A stretch of DNA of 64,000 nt from NCBI RefSeq assembly GCF_003148685.1, contig NZ_QGGR01000027.1, positions 1 through 64,000 on the forward strand, read 5' to 3'. How positions within the stretch are numbered: the first letter of the stretch is position 1; every line of letters begins with the position of its first letter. The notes below the pieces were generated by a model. It searched no databases, had not been told where the DNA came from, and saw only the letters and a program-made list of their open reading frames with translations. Made by a program: the position numbers and the translations under genes. This document shows, piece by piece, positions 27,064 through 37,029 of the stretch. Origin of the DNA: Actinoplanes xinjiangensis. GTDB lineage: Bacteria; Actinomycetota; Actinomycetes; Mycobacteriales; Micromonosporaceae.

Positions 27064-27525
27064 GTGCGTCACTACGCCGCGTATGGCTCGAACCTGGATC
27101 CCGCCCGCATGCGGGCCTACTGTCCGCACTCGCCGATGGTCGGCGTGGGGTGGATCGAAGGCTGGCGCCTGACCTTTGCGGGAGAGGGTGAAATAGGCTG
27201 GGAAGGGGCGGTGACCACGATCGTCGAGTCGCCCGGCGACCGGGTCTTCGTCTCCGTCTACGACGTCCATCCATGGGATGCTTCACAGCTCGACGAGGTC
27301 GAGGGGGTGACTGCGGGGGCGTACCAGAAGGTGACCGTGCGTGTATCGACACTTGACGGTGACATACCGGCCTGGGTCTACGTCTTCACCGGGTACGAGG
27401 GCGGCCTGCCGACGGCGTGGTATCTGTCGGAGATCGCCAACGCCGCCGAGAAGGCCGGCGCGCCCGACGACTATGTCGCCGAGCTGCGCGGCCGGCCCAC
27501 CGGAACGGCGTCCCCGGAGATCTAG
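27064..27525 (+). CDS. Gamma-glutamylcyclotransferase-like protein
   Basis: A 153-residue GGCT-fold protein with the substrate-loop YGSNLDPARM near residues 7-16 and a candidate catalytic Glu in LDEVEG (about 77-82). It may release 5-oxoproline from gamma-glutamyl compounds, but many members of this fold are uncharacterised. GTG at 27064 follows TATCGT (27051-27056) by 7 bases, a leaderless start. It matches, from memory, Rv3304 next to lpdA. Its TAG stop shares CTAG with the convergent GNAT gene. Confidence 0.88.
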   Translation: MRHYAAYGSNLDPARMRAYCPHSPMVGVGWIEGWRLTFAGEGEIGWEGAVTTIVESPGDRVFVSVYDVHPWDASQLDEVEGVTAGAYQKVTVRVSTLDGDIPAWVYVFTGYEGGLPTAWYLSEIANAAEKAGAPDDYVAELRGRPTGTASPEI

Positions 27526-28484
27526 CTCGCTGCCTCGACCGTGGTCCGGTAGATGTTGGCCCGGTACAGCGCGTCCATGCCGACCTTGAAATACAGGCTC
27601 GCGGCATCGGTCGGGTTGGCCAGGTCGACACCGAGACCAGCTTTCGGCCGCCCCTTCGCGGCGTAGGTCGCGAAGGCGCGGCGCAGCAGAGCCTCACCGA
27701 CACCCCTCTTCCGGTACGCCCGGAGCACCGCCAGGTGCTTGACCCAGCCCTCGTCGGTGTCGCCACCGCCGTCGGTGCTCTGGAGCGACCCGACGATCCG
27801 CCCGTCCGCCTCGGCGACGAACCACTCGTCGAACGGCGTGCCGGGCCGCGTCCCCTGCTCCAGCCAGCCCTCGAACGGCATCGCCCGGTGGTCGGAGTCG
27901 ACGAAGGCCTCCTCGATCACCGTGTGGAAGGCCCGCAGCTCGGCATCGTCGGAGTGACGGACCGGGCGCACACTGATACCGGCCGGCGGCTCGGGCGCGA
28001 CCGGGGAGACGCCGTCGAGGGACATCTGCATCCGGGCGTACTGCTTGAGGAACACGAAACCGGCATCGGTCAGCGCCTCGATCAGCTCGGTCTCGCCGGG
28101 GATCGCACCGGCCCGGACCTCGTAGACCGGGTGCCCCAGCTCGGCGGCCCGCTCGGTCATCCGGGCCATCAGCAGCTCGAGCAGCGGTTTCAGAGCGGGC
28201 AGGCCGCCGCCGGGCCAGAAGTAGACGTTGGCCATGTCGCGGGCACCGCCGGTGGAGTTGCCGGGGAACGCCCAGCCGACGATCTTGGCCGAGTCGTCGA
28301 GGGCCAGCCAGCAGTCGCGTGCCATGTCCGTATGGGGCGTCGTGAGGTCGTCGCGCACCTCGTCGCTGGTGTAGTCGGGCTCCCCCACCGCGGCGACGTC
28401 ACTGGCGTGCACCAGCTCGAGGATCGCGGGCACATCGTCGAGGGTCGGCCGGCGGGTGGTCCAGCCCGGGGGAAGTTCCGTCAT
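27522..28484 (-). CDS. GNAT acetyltransferase with two tandem domains
   Basis: A 320-residue protein with two GNAT folds. The N-terminal one (about 1-160) lacks an obvious acetyl-CoA loop; the C-terminal one (about 165-320) has the loop VLRAYRKRGVGEALLRRAF and the following VDLANPTDAASLYFKVGM. This two-domain layout resembles MshD (mycothiol synthase) and related enzymes, but substrate cannot be told. Start at 28484 (MTELPPGW) chosen because it begins the first fold; a TTG at 28520 is in frame and no clear ribosome site decides. Stop overlaps GGCT by 4 bases. Confidence 0.82.
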   Translation of the reverse strand: MTELPPGWTTRRPTLDDVPAILELVHASDVAAVGEPDYTSDEVRDDLTTPHTDMARDCWLALDDSAKIVGWAFPGNSTGGARDMANVYFWPGGGLPALKPLLELLMARMTERAAELGHPVYEVRAGAIPGETELIEALTDAGFVFLKQYARMQMSLDGVSPVAPEPPAGISVRPVRHSDDAELRAFHTVIEEAFVDSDHRAMPFEGWLEQGTRPGTPFDEWFVAEADGRIVGSLQSTDGGGDTDEGWVKHLAVLRAYRKRGVGEALLRRAFATYAAKGRPKAGLGVDLANPTDAASLYFKVGMDALYRANIYRTTVEAAS

Positions 28485-28560
28485 GCGGGCATCGGACCAC
28501 GGCACACACCCCCCTGCCAACCGAGTTTCGCGGGCGCCCCGGGACGCCTACCATGGCCGT

Positions 28561-28620
28561 ATGCAGCCGCGCCGTGAGTCGATGACGCGCCCCTTCCCGG
28601 GGCTCCCCGCCGTGCGCTGA
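28561..28620 (+). CDS. Leader ORF (19 residues) upstream of the MetRS-like gene
   Basis: ATG at 28561 follows TACCAT (28549-28554) by 6 bases, the same leaderless geometry seen for real genes nearby, and opens a 19-codon frame, MQPRRESMTRPFPGLPAVR, ending TGA. It is followed 10 bases later by a strong hairpin and then the MetRS gene. This looks like a translated leader controlling the downstream gene by attenuation. The peptide has only one internal Met, so methionine sensing is not obvious; translation is inferred. Confidence 0.5.
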   Translation: MQPRRESMTRPFPGLPAVR

Positions 28621-28630
28621 CCACCTCACA

Positions 28631-28663
28631 CGAGCAGGCCCCGTCCCGTCGGGGCCCGGCTCG
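28631..28663 (+). promoter_or_regulatory. Leader hairpin upstream of the MetRS-like gene
   Basis: CGAGC-A-GGCCCC (28631-28642) pairs with GGGGCC-CG-GCTCG (28651-28663): eleven pairs with a small internal loop and an 8-base terminal loop. It sits between the leader ORF stop and the GGAGAGAGA ribosome site of the MetRS gene. It could be a terminator or attenuator. Confidence 0.55.
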
Positions 28664-28701
28664 TCGTCTCCCCGTACCGGACCGGGCGGAGAGAGACGAT
28701 C

Positions 28702-30231
28702 ATGAACACCTTCTACGTGACGACCGCCATTGCGTACGTCAACGCCGCCCCGCACCTCGGCCACGCGCTGGAACTGGTGCAGGCCGACGTGCTGGCCCGG
28801 CACGCCCGACGGCGCGGGCGACCGGTGCGGTTCCTGACCGGCACCGACGACAACGCCCTGAAGAACGTCACCGCGGCCCGCGCCGCCGGGGTGGACGTGC
28901 GCACTTTCGTCGACGGGAACGCCGCCCGCTTCGCCGCCCTCCGCGAGCCGCTGTCGCTGTCCTTCGACGACTTCATCCGAACCAGCGCCGACGCCCGGCA
29001 CGCGGCCGGGGTGGCCCGGTTGTGGCGGGAGTGCGCGGCCGCCGGTGACTTCTACCGGCGTACCTACCGGGGTCTCTACTGTGCCGGCTGCGAGCAGTTC
29101 TGGACGGCCGCCGAGCTGCCCGGCGGGCTCTGTCCCGAGCATCTGGTGGCCCCGGAGCCGGTCGCCGAGGAGAACTGGTTCTTCCGGCTCTCCCGCTACA
29201 CCGACCGGATCCTGGAGGTCCTCGAATCCGGGCGGCTGCGCATCGAGCCGGCCGCCCGCCGCAACGAGGTGCTCGCCTTCGTCCGGGCCGGGCTCACCGA
29301 CTTCAGCGTCTCCCGTCCGGCGGCCCGGGCCGGTGGGTGGGGCATCCCGGTGCCCGGCGATCCGGATCAGGTGGTCTACGTCTGGTGGGACGCGCTCGCC
29401 AACTACGTCACCGCGCTCGGGTACGGCACCGGCGATCCCGCCCATCAGCGCTGGTGGACCTCGCCGGGCGAGCGGGTGCACGTGATCGGCAAGGGCATCG
29501 TCCGGTTCCACGCCGTCTACTGGCCGGCTCTGCTGCTCTCCGCCGGACTGCCGCTGCCGACCTCGATCCTGGTCCACGACCACCTCTCGGCGAACGGGAC
29601 GAAACTCTCCAAGAGCACCGGCAACACGATCGACCCGGTCGCGCTGACCGGCCGGTACGGCACCGACGCCGTGCGCTGGTGGCTGCTGCGCGAACCGGCC
29701 CGGGTCGGTGACACCGACTTCACCGTCGAGCGGCTGATCCGCCGGGCCGACGGTGACCTGGCCAACGGGCTCGGCAACCTGGTCAACCGCACTCTGGCGC
29801 TGGCCTGGAGACATCGTGGCGGCCGGGTGCCGGAGACCGTGCCCACCGGGGCTCTCGGTACGGCGTGCGACCGCCTGCCCGGCCGGATCGACCGGGCGCT
29901 GCACGACTTCGACTTCCGGGCCGCCACCGACGCGCTCGGGGCGGTGGTCGACGAGGGCAACCGGTTCGCCGAGTCCGAGCGGCCGTGGGAGCCGGCCGCC
30001 GCCGACCGGCTCGACGCGGTGCTGGGCGCCCTGATCGCGGCCTGCCGCCTGGTCGCCGCCGAGTTGTCGCCGTTCCTGCCGGACGGCGCCGCCCGCCTGC
30101 ACGACCGGTTGCGTACCGGCGACCGGGTGGCCCGCCCCGAGCCGGTGTTCCCACGAATCGGCGGCCGGGGTGGTCCGGAAGGGAGGCTCAGCGGGTCAGG
30201 CGGTGGCCCAGTGACTCCAGCAGGCCGGTGA
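28702..30231 (+). CDS. metG: Methionyl-tRNA synthetase-like protein
   Basis: A 509-residue class I aminoacyl-tRNA synthetase of the MetRS type: N-terminal FYVTTAIAYVNAAPHLGHA with the HIGH equivalent HLGH, a connective-peptide zinc motif YCAGCEQFW followed by LCPEH, the KMSKS equivalent KLSKS in GTKLSKSTGN, and a C-terminal helical anticodon domain. Several positions usually conserved are altered, so it may be a second, divergent (possibly resistance-type) MetRS; whether another copy exists cannot be seen here. GGAGAGAGA precedes the ATG. The 3' end overlaps the convergent SCO6745-family gene by 44 bases. Confidence 0.88.
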   Translation: MNTFYVTTAIAYVNAAPHLGHALELVQADVLARHARRRGRPVRFLTGTDDNALKNVTAARAAGVDVRTFVDGNAARFAALREPLSLSFDDFIRTSADARHAAGVARLWRECAAAGDFYRRTYRGLYCAGCEQFWTAAELPGGLCPEHLVAPEPVAEENWFFRLSRYTDRILEVLESGRLRIEPAARRNEVLAFVRAGLTDFSVSRPAARAGGWGIPVPGDPDQVVYVWWDALANYVTALGYGTGDPAHQRWWTSPGERVHVIGKGIVRFHAVYWPALLLSAGLPLPTSILVHDHLSANGTKLSKSTGNTIDPVALTGRYGTDAVRWWLLREPARVGDTDFTVERLIRRADGDLANGLGNLVNRTLALAWRHRGGRVPETVPTGALGTACDRLPGRIDRALHDFDFRAATDALGAVVDEGNRFAESERPWEPAAADRLDAVLGALIAACRLVAAELSPFLPDGAARLHDRLRTGDRVARPEPVFPRIGGRGGPEGRLSGSGGGPVTPAGR

Positions 30232-30925
30232 ACTCGATGCGCTCGGACTGGTCGAGGGCGGCGTAGGCCTGTCCGGCCAGCGAGTCGGCCACCGCCTCGG
30301 ACCACATCAGCCGGCGGATCAGCGGGCCCGCCGGCGGATACGGCCCCTGCCAGCCGAGCGCCACCGCGCCGGTCTCACCCTCGGGCCCGGCGATGATCGC
30401 CTCCAGCGGGGTGAGGCCACTGGCCCGGACCGCGAGGACGTGCACACCCAGGCGATGCTCGTGCAGCTGGTGCAGCAGCATCGCGGCCCGCGCGCCGGGT
30501 GTGCCGTCCGGCGCCGGCATGGCCCGCCAGGCCGCATACAGCGGCAGGCCGGCGGTGTCCACATGGTCGGTGATCCGGCCGGCCAGGTCGAGCAGCCGGG
30601 TCAGCCGGGGGAAGCCGCCGAGCTGGTCCTCACCCCACTTGCACAGCTCGCCCAGGTGCCATCGGGCGACCTCGCTGGGGGCCGACGCCTTCACCGCCGC
30701 CTCCCAGCCGTCGGTGACGGCCTCCGGCGCGATGAACGCCAGCACCGCGGCGACCGTCTCGGAGCGCACCTCGCCGAGCGCCCCGGCCCGCGCCGACACG
30801 TGATAGGCCCAGCCGGACAGCCCCAGCAGACGGGCGCCCTGGAGGGTCCGGGGCGATTCCGAGAAGGCGCGGAGGATTGCGGCGAGTCCCGTGCGAGCGT
30901 GGGCGGCGGCCTGTTCGGGGGTCAC
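30188..30925 (-). CDS. SCO6745 family protein
   Basis: A 245-residue helical protein resembling the actinobacterial SCO6745/EvbL family: GWAYHVSARAGALGEV near residues 38-53, a LAAWRAMPAPD-like block and HQLHEHRLGVHVLAVRASGLTP. The recurring LxEHRxxxHV motif is the best landmark. No enzymatic role is established. The GTG at 30925 has no strong ribosome site. It overlaps the MetRS-like gene tail to tail. Confidence 0.7.
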   Translation of the reverse strand: MTPEQAAAHARTGLAAILRAFSESPRTLQGARLLGLSGWAYHVSARAGALGEVRSETVAAVLAFIAPEAVTDGWEAAVKASAPSEVARWHLGELCKWGEDQLGGFPRLTRLLDLAGRITDHVDTAGLPLYAAWRAMPAPDGTPGARAAMLLHQLHEHRLGVHVLAVRASGLTPLEAIIAGPEGETGAVALGWQGPYPPAGPLIRRLMWSEAVADSLAGQAYAALDQSERIEFTGLLESLGHRLTR

Positions 30926-31026
30926 CCGCCCGATTCTGCTCTCCTTGACCGTCTAAAGAAAATGTCCGTCGATCGTCCGAAGAGAACGCTCCCCCGGCCC
31001 TGTCACCGCACCGTCGGAAAATCCGG

Positions 31027-31947
31027 TCAGGGCGGCTCCAGCTCGTCGAGGGCCGCCTGCACGTCCCCCACCCGGCGGCGGGCGGCCGCGGCGTCCCGTT
31101 CGGCGGTGCGGCGGGCGAGTTTGCGACGGGCCACGTCGGCGACCGCCTCGGTACGCCGCCGTTCCAGCTCGGCCAGCTCGGCGTCGAGGTCCTCGACCAG
31201 GTGACCGGCCTCCCGTTCGGCCTCCTCGGCCTTCTCCAGCCGCCCGTCGGCCCGCCGCTCGTCGGCCCGGGCGGTGTTGAGATCCCGTTCGAGTTCCCGC
31301 CTGCGGAGATCCTTCTCCCTGCGGCGCCGCTCCTCGGCGGCACGCTCACGCGCCGTCTGCCGTGGCTGCGACGGCTCCGGTGCGGCCGTCTCCGCGGACG
31401 GTTCCGGTTCCGGGCCGACGTCGGCGTCGGCGTCGGCGTCCGTCACCAGGCGCAACCGCGGCCGCGGCACCTCGCCGAAACCGGCGTAGGAGACCGCCCG
31501 GATCAGCCGCCCGGACCGCACCTGCCCGGCGATCTCCGGGTCGGCCAGCGCCGCCGTGAACGTCGCCTCGACGTCGCCGAGCGGCAGTTTCGCCGCGCCG
31601 GCCCCGGACTCCTCGACGGCCAGCCGGCGGGCGGCGTCGACAAGTGACGACACGAACTTGCGGCGCTGTGTGGACAGCTCCCGCAACTCGTCGCCCCGCA
31701 GCTCCCGCTGTGCGGCCCGCAGCGCCGTCGCGAGCTGGACCAGCTCCTCGATCAGCTCGGGCCGCCGCAACGCCACCAGGTTGACCACCCAGGCCGCCAC
31801 GGTGGGCTTCTTCAGCGCCGCGAGCCGCTTGGCCGCGTCCCGGTCACCGGCCTTCCGGGCGTCCTCGATCGCGGCGGCGCGGGCCGCGACGAACCCGTCC
31901 GGCGGCGCCTCGTACAGCCGCCGGGTCACGACATCGATGCCCAGCAC
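31027..31947 (-). CDS. Hypothetical actinobacterial coiled-coil protein
   Basis: A 306-residue protein. The N-terminal half contains AAKRLAALKKPTVAAWVVNLVAL, a motif found in many actinobacterial hypothetical proteins, followed by a region with an acidic DADADADVGPEPEP stretch. The C-terminal third (about 205-306) is a highly charged coiled coil rich in Glu, Arg and Ala. GTG at 31947 begins one base after the stop of the upstream metallo-beta-lactamase gene, indicating translational coupling. Function unknown. Confidence 0.75.
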   Translation of the reverse strand: MLGIDVVTRRLYEAPPDGFVAARAAAIEDARKAGDRDAAKRLAALKKPTVAAWVVNLVALRRPELIEELVQLATALRAAQRELRGDELRELSTQRRKFVSSLVDAARRLAVEESGAGAAKLPLGDVEATFTAALADPEIAGQVRSGRLIRAVSYAGFGEVPRPRLRLVTDADADADVGPEPEPSAETAAPEPSQPRQTARERAAEERRRREKDLRRRELERDLNTARADERRADGRLEKAEEAEREAGHLVEDLDAELAELERRRTEAVADVARRKLARRTAERDAAAARRRVGDVQAALDELEPP

Positions 31948-31948
31948 G

Positions 31949-32581
31949 TCAGTCCAGCACGGTGCCCGGCGCCACCTGCCGGAACGTCGTCTCGGAGAAA
32001 CTCTCCAGGTGTTTGCCGTAGACGGCCGCCCCCCGCTCGTTGAGCAGCCCGTCGTGCAGGGCGAAGGCACGGCCGGGCCGCACCGAGCGGACGAACGCGA
32101 GCGACTCGGCGATCGTCGCCCACGGCGCGTTCAGCGGCACGAACAGCGTCTCCACCTCGACGTCGGGAGCCACGAACGAGTCACCGGGGTGGTAGAGGTT
32201 GCCGGTCCCGTCGTCGACGAGGAACCCCAGATTCGCGAAGACCGGCACGTACGGGTGGATGATCGCGTGCTGCCCGCCGAACGCCCGCACCCGGTAGCCG
32301 GCCGCCTCGAACTCCTGCCCGGCGGTGACCGCGGTGGTGGCCGCCGCGACGTCGGCGAGCAGCGGCAGCACCGCCTCGTGCGCGAAGATCCGCAGCTCGG
32401 GCCGCCGGGCGACGGCCGCCGTGACCGCCGCGACGTCGACGTGATCGAAGTGCTCGTGGGTGATGAGCACCGCGTCCGCGCCGTCCAAAGCGGACGCTTC
32501 GGAGAATTCGCCGGGATCGACGACGAGCACCCCCGCGCCTTCGATGCGTAGGCAGGAATGCGTGAACTTCGTGACGCGCAC
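31949..32581 (-). CDS. Metallo-beta-lactamase fold hydrolase (UlaG-like)
   Basis: A 210-residue MBL-fold protein: KFTHSCLRIEGAGVLVVDPG at the N-terminus, metal motif THEHFDHVD (about residues 51-59), and later GDSF and LHDG segments supplying further ligands. The short simple fold resembles the UlaG-like group, whose substrates vary. GTG at 32581 is preceded by GGAGGGG at proper spacing, better than the longer frame starting at 32611. It is coupled to the downstream coiled-coil gene. Confidence 0.85.
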   Translation of the reverse strand: MRVTKFTHSCLRIEGAGVLVVDPGEFSEASALDGADAVLITHEHFDHVDVAAVTAAVARRPELRIFAHEAVLPLLADVAAATTAVTAGQEFEAAGYRVRAFGGQHAIIHPYVPVFANLGFLVDDGTGNLYHPGDSFVAPDVEVETLFVPLNAPWATIAESLAFVRSVRPGRAFALHDGLLNERGAAVYGKHLESFSETTFRQVAPGTVLD

Positions 32582-32688
32582 GGGACCCCTCCGCTGCTGT
32601 TCTGTGACCACTCATCACGCAGTCTGCCGGAACCGGGAGGTGCCTGCCGCACGTCCCACGGTCAGTGAAGACTCAGATCGGAGCTGCC

Positions 32689-33621
32689 ATGAGAAAACGG
32701 GGAATCATCGCGGTGTCGCTGGCGGGCCTGCTGCTCGCGGGTTGTGGCGCCGGTTCGTCGGATTCGAGCGAGAACACCGCGGCCAAGCCCGCGGCGGGCC
32801 GGGCCGAGGGCGGCGGAGCACTCGCCGACCAGGCGCAGCAGGAGGGCGGGGCCGCGCCGGCACCGGGCAAGGACACCACCGCGCAGGCTCCTGACCTGCG
32901 GATCGATCAGCGGTCGATCATCTACACCGGGTCGATCACGGTCCGGGTGAAGAACGTCAACGACGACGCCGCCAAGGTCACCGGCATTGCCACGGGCGCC
33001 GGCGGGTTCGTCGGCGGCGACGAGCGGCACAGCGGCGACGGGTCGTCCACCGCGACGATCAAGCTGCGCATCCCGGCCGACAAGTTCACCGCCGTGGTCG
33101 ATCAGCTCGCCGCTCTCGGCGACGAGGAGAACCGCGGCATCAACACCGAGGACGTCACCGAGGCGGTCGTCGACCTGGACGCCCGGATCGAGGTGCAGAA
33201 GGCCCGGGTGGAGAGCGGCAAGCGGCTCCTCGCCGAGGCGAAGTCCCTGGACGACCTGGTGATGCTGGAGCGCGAGGTCGCCACCCGCGAGTCCGACATG
33301 GCGTCACTGGAGGCGAAGAAGCGCCGGCTGAGCGACCTCACGTCGCTCTCCACGATCACGGTGATCCTGCTCGGGCCGAACGCGACCGTGAGCGACGACG
33401 GCGACGAGCCGCCGGGCTTCCTGTCCGGCCTCTCGAACGGCTGGAACGCGCTTGTCGCCTCACTCGGCGTGCTGCTCACCGTGCTCGGTGCGCTCCTGCC
33501 GTGGGCCATCGCCCTCGGTCTCCCGGCGTGGGCGGTCCTGCACCTGATCCGGCGTTACCGCCGGCGGGACCACCACCCGGTGGTCACCCCGGCTGCCGAG
33601 GCTTCCCCATCGAGCAGCTGA
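32689..33621 (+). CDS. DUF4349 lipoprotein
   Basis: A 310-residue lipoprotein: signal peptide with lipobox LLLAGC (Cys about 19), a low-complexity linker, then the DUF4349 domain (IDQRSIIYTGSITVRVKNV through DARIEVQKARVESGKRLL, a coiled-coil stretch), one C-terminal membrane helix (LGVLLTVLGALLPWAIALGL) and a basic tail. It would thus be tethered at both ends on the outer face of the membrane. ATG at 32689 has GGAG five bases upstream and starts right before the signal peptide. Function unknown. Confidence 0.85.
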   Translation: MRKRGIIAVSLAGLLLAGCGAGSSDSSENTAAKPAAGRAEGGGALADQAQQEGGAAPAPGKDTTAQAPDLRIDQRSIIYTGSITVRVKNVNDDAAKVTGIATGAGGFVGGDERHSGDGSSTATIKLRIPADKFTAVVDQLAALGDEENRGINTEDVTEAVVDLDARIEVQKARVESGKRLLAEAKSLDDLVMLEREVATRESDMASLEAKKRRLSDLTSLSTITVILLGPNATVSDDGDEPPGFLSGLSNGWNALVASLGVLLTVLGALLPWAIALGLPAWAVLHLIRRYRRRDHHPVVTPAAEASPSSS

Positions 33622-33732
33622 TCTCGTACGCGACAGAAAGCCGCCGACCGCAATCGAACCGTCCCGTTGCTCCCACCGCGAGGTTCGCCCGGCACCGGGC
33701 CGCAACGCGGCCGCCGGGCGTGTGCGATGGTC

Positions 33733-33791
33733 ACCGGCTGGTTCCCACCGCTGTCTCAGAGGTCTCGAGACAGCGGTGGGAACCAGCCGGT
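33733..33791. repeat. Perfect 25-bp stem palindrome, family A copy 3
   Basis: Left arm 33733-33757 and right arm 33767-33791 are perfect reverse complements, loop 9 bases. The core CACCGCTGTCTC / GAGACAGCGGTG is identical to that at 997-1047. It lies in the 176-base gap between the convergent DUF4349 and amidohydrolase genes, where it could act as a bidirectional terminator. Confidence 0.88.
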
Positions 33792-33797
33792 TCTGAT

Positions 33798-35054
33798 CTA
33801 GAAAGCGCCGGTGGACAGCGCGGCCAGAGCGGTGTGGGTCATCACACGGACGCCGTAGCCGATGCAGCTCTCGTCGACGTCGAAGTCGCCCTGGTGCAGG
33901 TCGTGGCGGACATCCGAGCCCGGCCGGCCGGTGCCGAGCCGGATCATCGCACCGGGCACGTGTTCCAGGTAGAAGGAGAAGTCCTCGCCGCCCATGCTGA
34001 GCTCGGCCTCGACCACCCGGTCGGCGCCGAGAGCGGCCCCGGCGGCGCCCGCGATGACCGCCGACGCCATCCGGTCGTTGATCACCGGCGGCACCCCGCG
34101 GATGTAGTTGACGTCGACCTCGACACCGGTCGGCAGGGCAGCGTCCCGGATCAGGCGGGTGATCAGCTCGGGCGCCTCGCGCCAGGCCTCCCGGCTGAGC
34201 ATCCGGACGGTGCCGCGGATCTCGCCGGCGCCGGGGATCGCGTTGAACGCCTGCCCGGCGTGCACCGCACCCCACACCAGGGAGACCCCGGCGCGCGGGT
34301 CGATCCGGCGGCTGAGCATGGCGGGCACGTCGACGATGATGCGGCCGAGCGCGTGCACCAGGTCGGCGGTCAGGTGCGGGCGGGCGGTGTGCCCGCCGGG
34401 GCCGGTGAGCTTGACCTCGACCGCGTCGGCGGCCGCGGTGAACGGGCCGGAGCGGACGCCGACCAGGCCGGCCGGCAGCTGCGGGTAGCAGTGCAGCGCG
34501 TAGATCGCGTCGACGTCCTTGAGCCCGCCCGCGGCGATCACCTCGGGCGCGCCGGACGGCATCGCCTCCTCGGCCGGCTGGAAGATCAACCGGATCCGGC
34601 CGGGCAGGAGGCCCTGCTCGTTGAGCTGGGCGAGCGCCATGCCGAGGCCGAGCACGATGGTGGTGTGCACGTCGTGGCCACAGGCGTGCGCCTGACCGTC
34701 GACGGTGCTGCGGTAGGGCACGTCCTTGAGGTCCTGCAACGGCAGGGAGTCGATGTCGGCCCGGAACGCGATGGTGCGCGGGCCCTCACCGATGTCGCAG
34801 ATGACCCCGTTGCCGCGCGGCATCATCCGCGGCGAGAGACCGGCGACGACCAGCTCCCGGGCGATCAGGGCAGCGGTCTCGAACTCGGAGTGTGACGCCT
34901 CGGGGTGCGCGTGGATGTGCCGGCGGATCGCTACCAGCTCGGCGCCCCTCGATGCGAGCCAGCGGTCCAGCCGGCCGGGGAGCGGGTCGGTGCCGGGCAG
35001 TTGCCCGGGCCACGACGTATCGGCGCCTTCCGGCGCCTCCAGAGCAGCAGTCAC
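33798..35054 (-). CDS. M20 family amidohydrolase/peptidase
   Basis: A 418-residue M20D-type amidohydrolase (AmiA1/AmiB1-like): RRHIHAHPEASHSEFET near residues 44-60, metal-site HACGHDVHTT (about 123-132), FQPAEEAMPSGAPE with catalytic Glu, LTGPGGHTARP in the dimerisation lid, and MGGEDFSFY near the C-terminus. Such enzymes remove acyl groups from N-acyl amino acids and related amides. GTG start. In M. tuberculosis two such genes (Rv3305c-Rv3306c) lie in this position. Confidence 0.9.
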   Translation of the reverse strand: MTAALEAPEGADTSWPGQLPGTDPLPGRLDRWLASRGAELVAIRRHIHAHPEASHSEFETAALIARELVVAGLSPRMMPRGNGVICDIGEGPRTIAFRADIDSLPLQDLKDVPYRSTVDGQAHACGHDVHTTIVLGLGMALAQLNEQGLLPGRIRLIFQPAEEAMPSGAPEVIAAGGLKDVDAIYALHCYPQLPAGLVGVRSGPFTAAADAVEVKLTGPGGHTARPHLTADLVHALGRIIVDVPAMLSRRIDPRAGVSLVWGAVHAGQAFNAIPGAGEIRGTVRMLSREAWREAPELITRLIRDAALPTGVEVDVNYIRGVPPVINDRMASAVIAGAAGAALGADRVVEAELSMGGEDFSFYLEHVPGAMIRLGTGRPGSDVRHDLHQGDFDVDESCIGYGVRVMTHTALAALSTGAF

Positions 35055-35175
35055 TTCGGCTTCCGTATCACTCTCGAAGATTCGTCGGTTTACGCAACGC
35101 GCGACAGCCTAGTCCCGATTGTGGTAACGCTGTGTAACGGTCGCGTAAAGAGGTGTTCACGCCCCGGCCGAGGTA

Positions 35176-35207
35176 GGCGGGCCCGCGGGAGATCGTCCCG
35201 GCCCGCC
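35176..35207 (-). terminator. Hairpin downstream of the mutase gene
   Basis: GGCGGGCC (35176-35183) pairs with GGCCCGCC (35200-35207). It lies 62 bases beyond the stop of the leftward acyl-CoA mutase gene and is the most stable structure in the 215-base gap before the amidohydrolase start. Confidence 0.5.
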
Positions 35208-35269
35208 AACCCCTCAACGGGTAGTGGATCGCGGAGGTGACGCGACACACTACGAGTACGTCGAGCAGC

Positions 35270-36835
<1,566 letters not shown>

Positions 36836-37029
36836 ACGTGAAATCCTAAGACTCGTTAAGGCGTCCGACCGTGAGGAATTTGCCACCCTGCGTCCTTCGG
36901 CCGTCAACCCTGGGCCACTCGGTCATCACAGAGGGTCGAAGTGTCGTTAACAGTGACGCCGCGACTTTCATTCGGGGGGTGACGGCAGGCAAGATAGCGG
37001 GGTTGGTCGACAGCCCCTATACCCCCTCG

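Noticed and set aside
28561-28701. T-box riboswitch upstream of the MetRS-like gene
   Set aside because: No T-box-like sequence, specifier loop or long stem I can be fitted in the short leader; the short ORF plus hairpin fits better.
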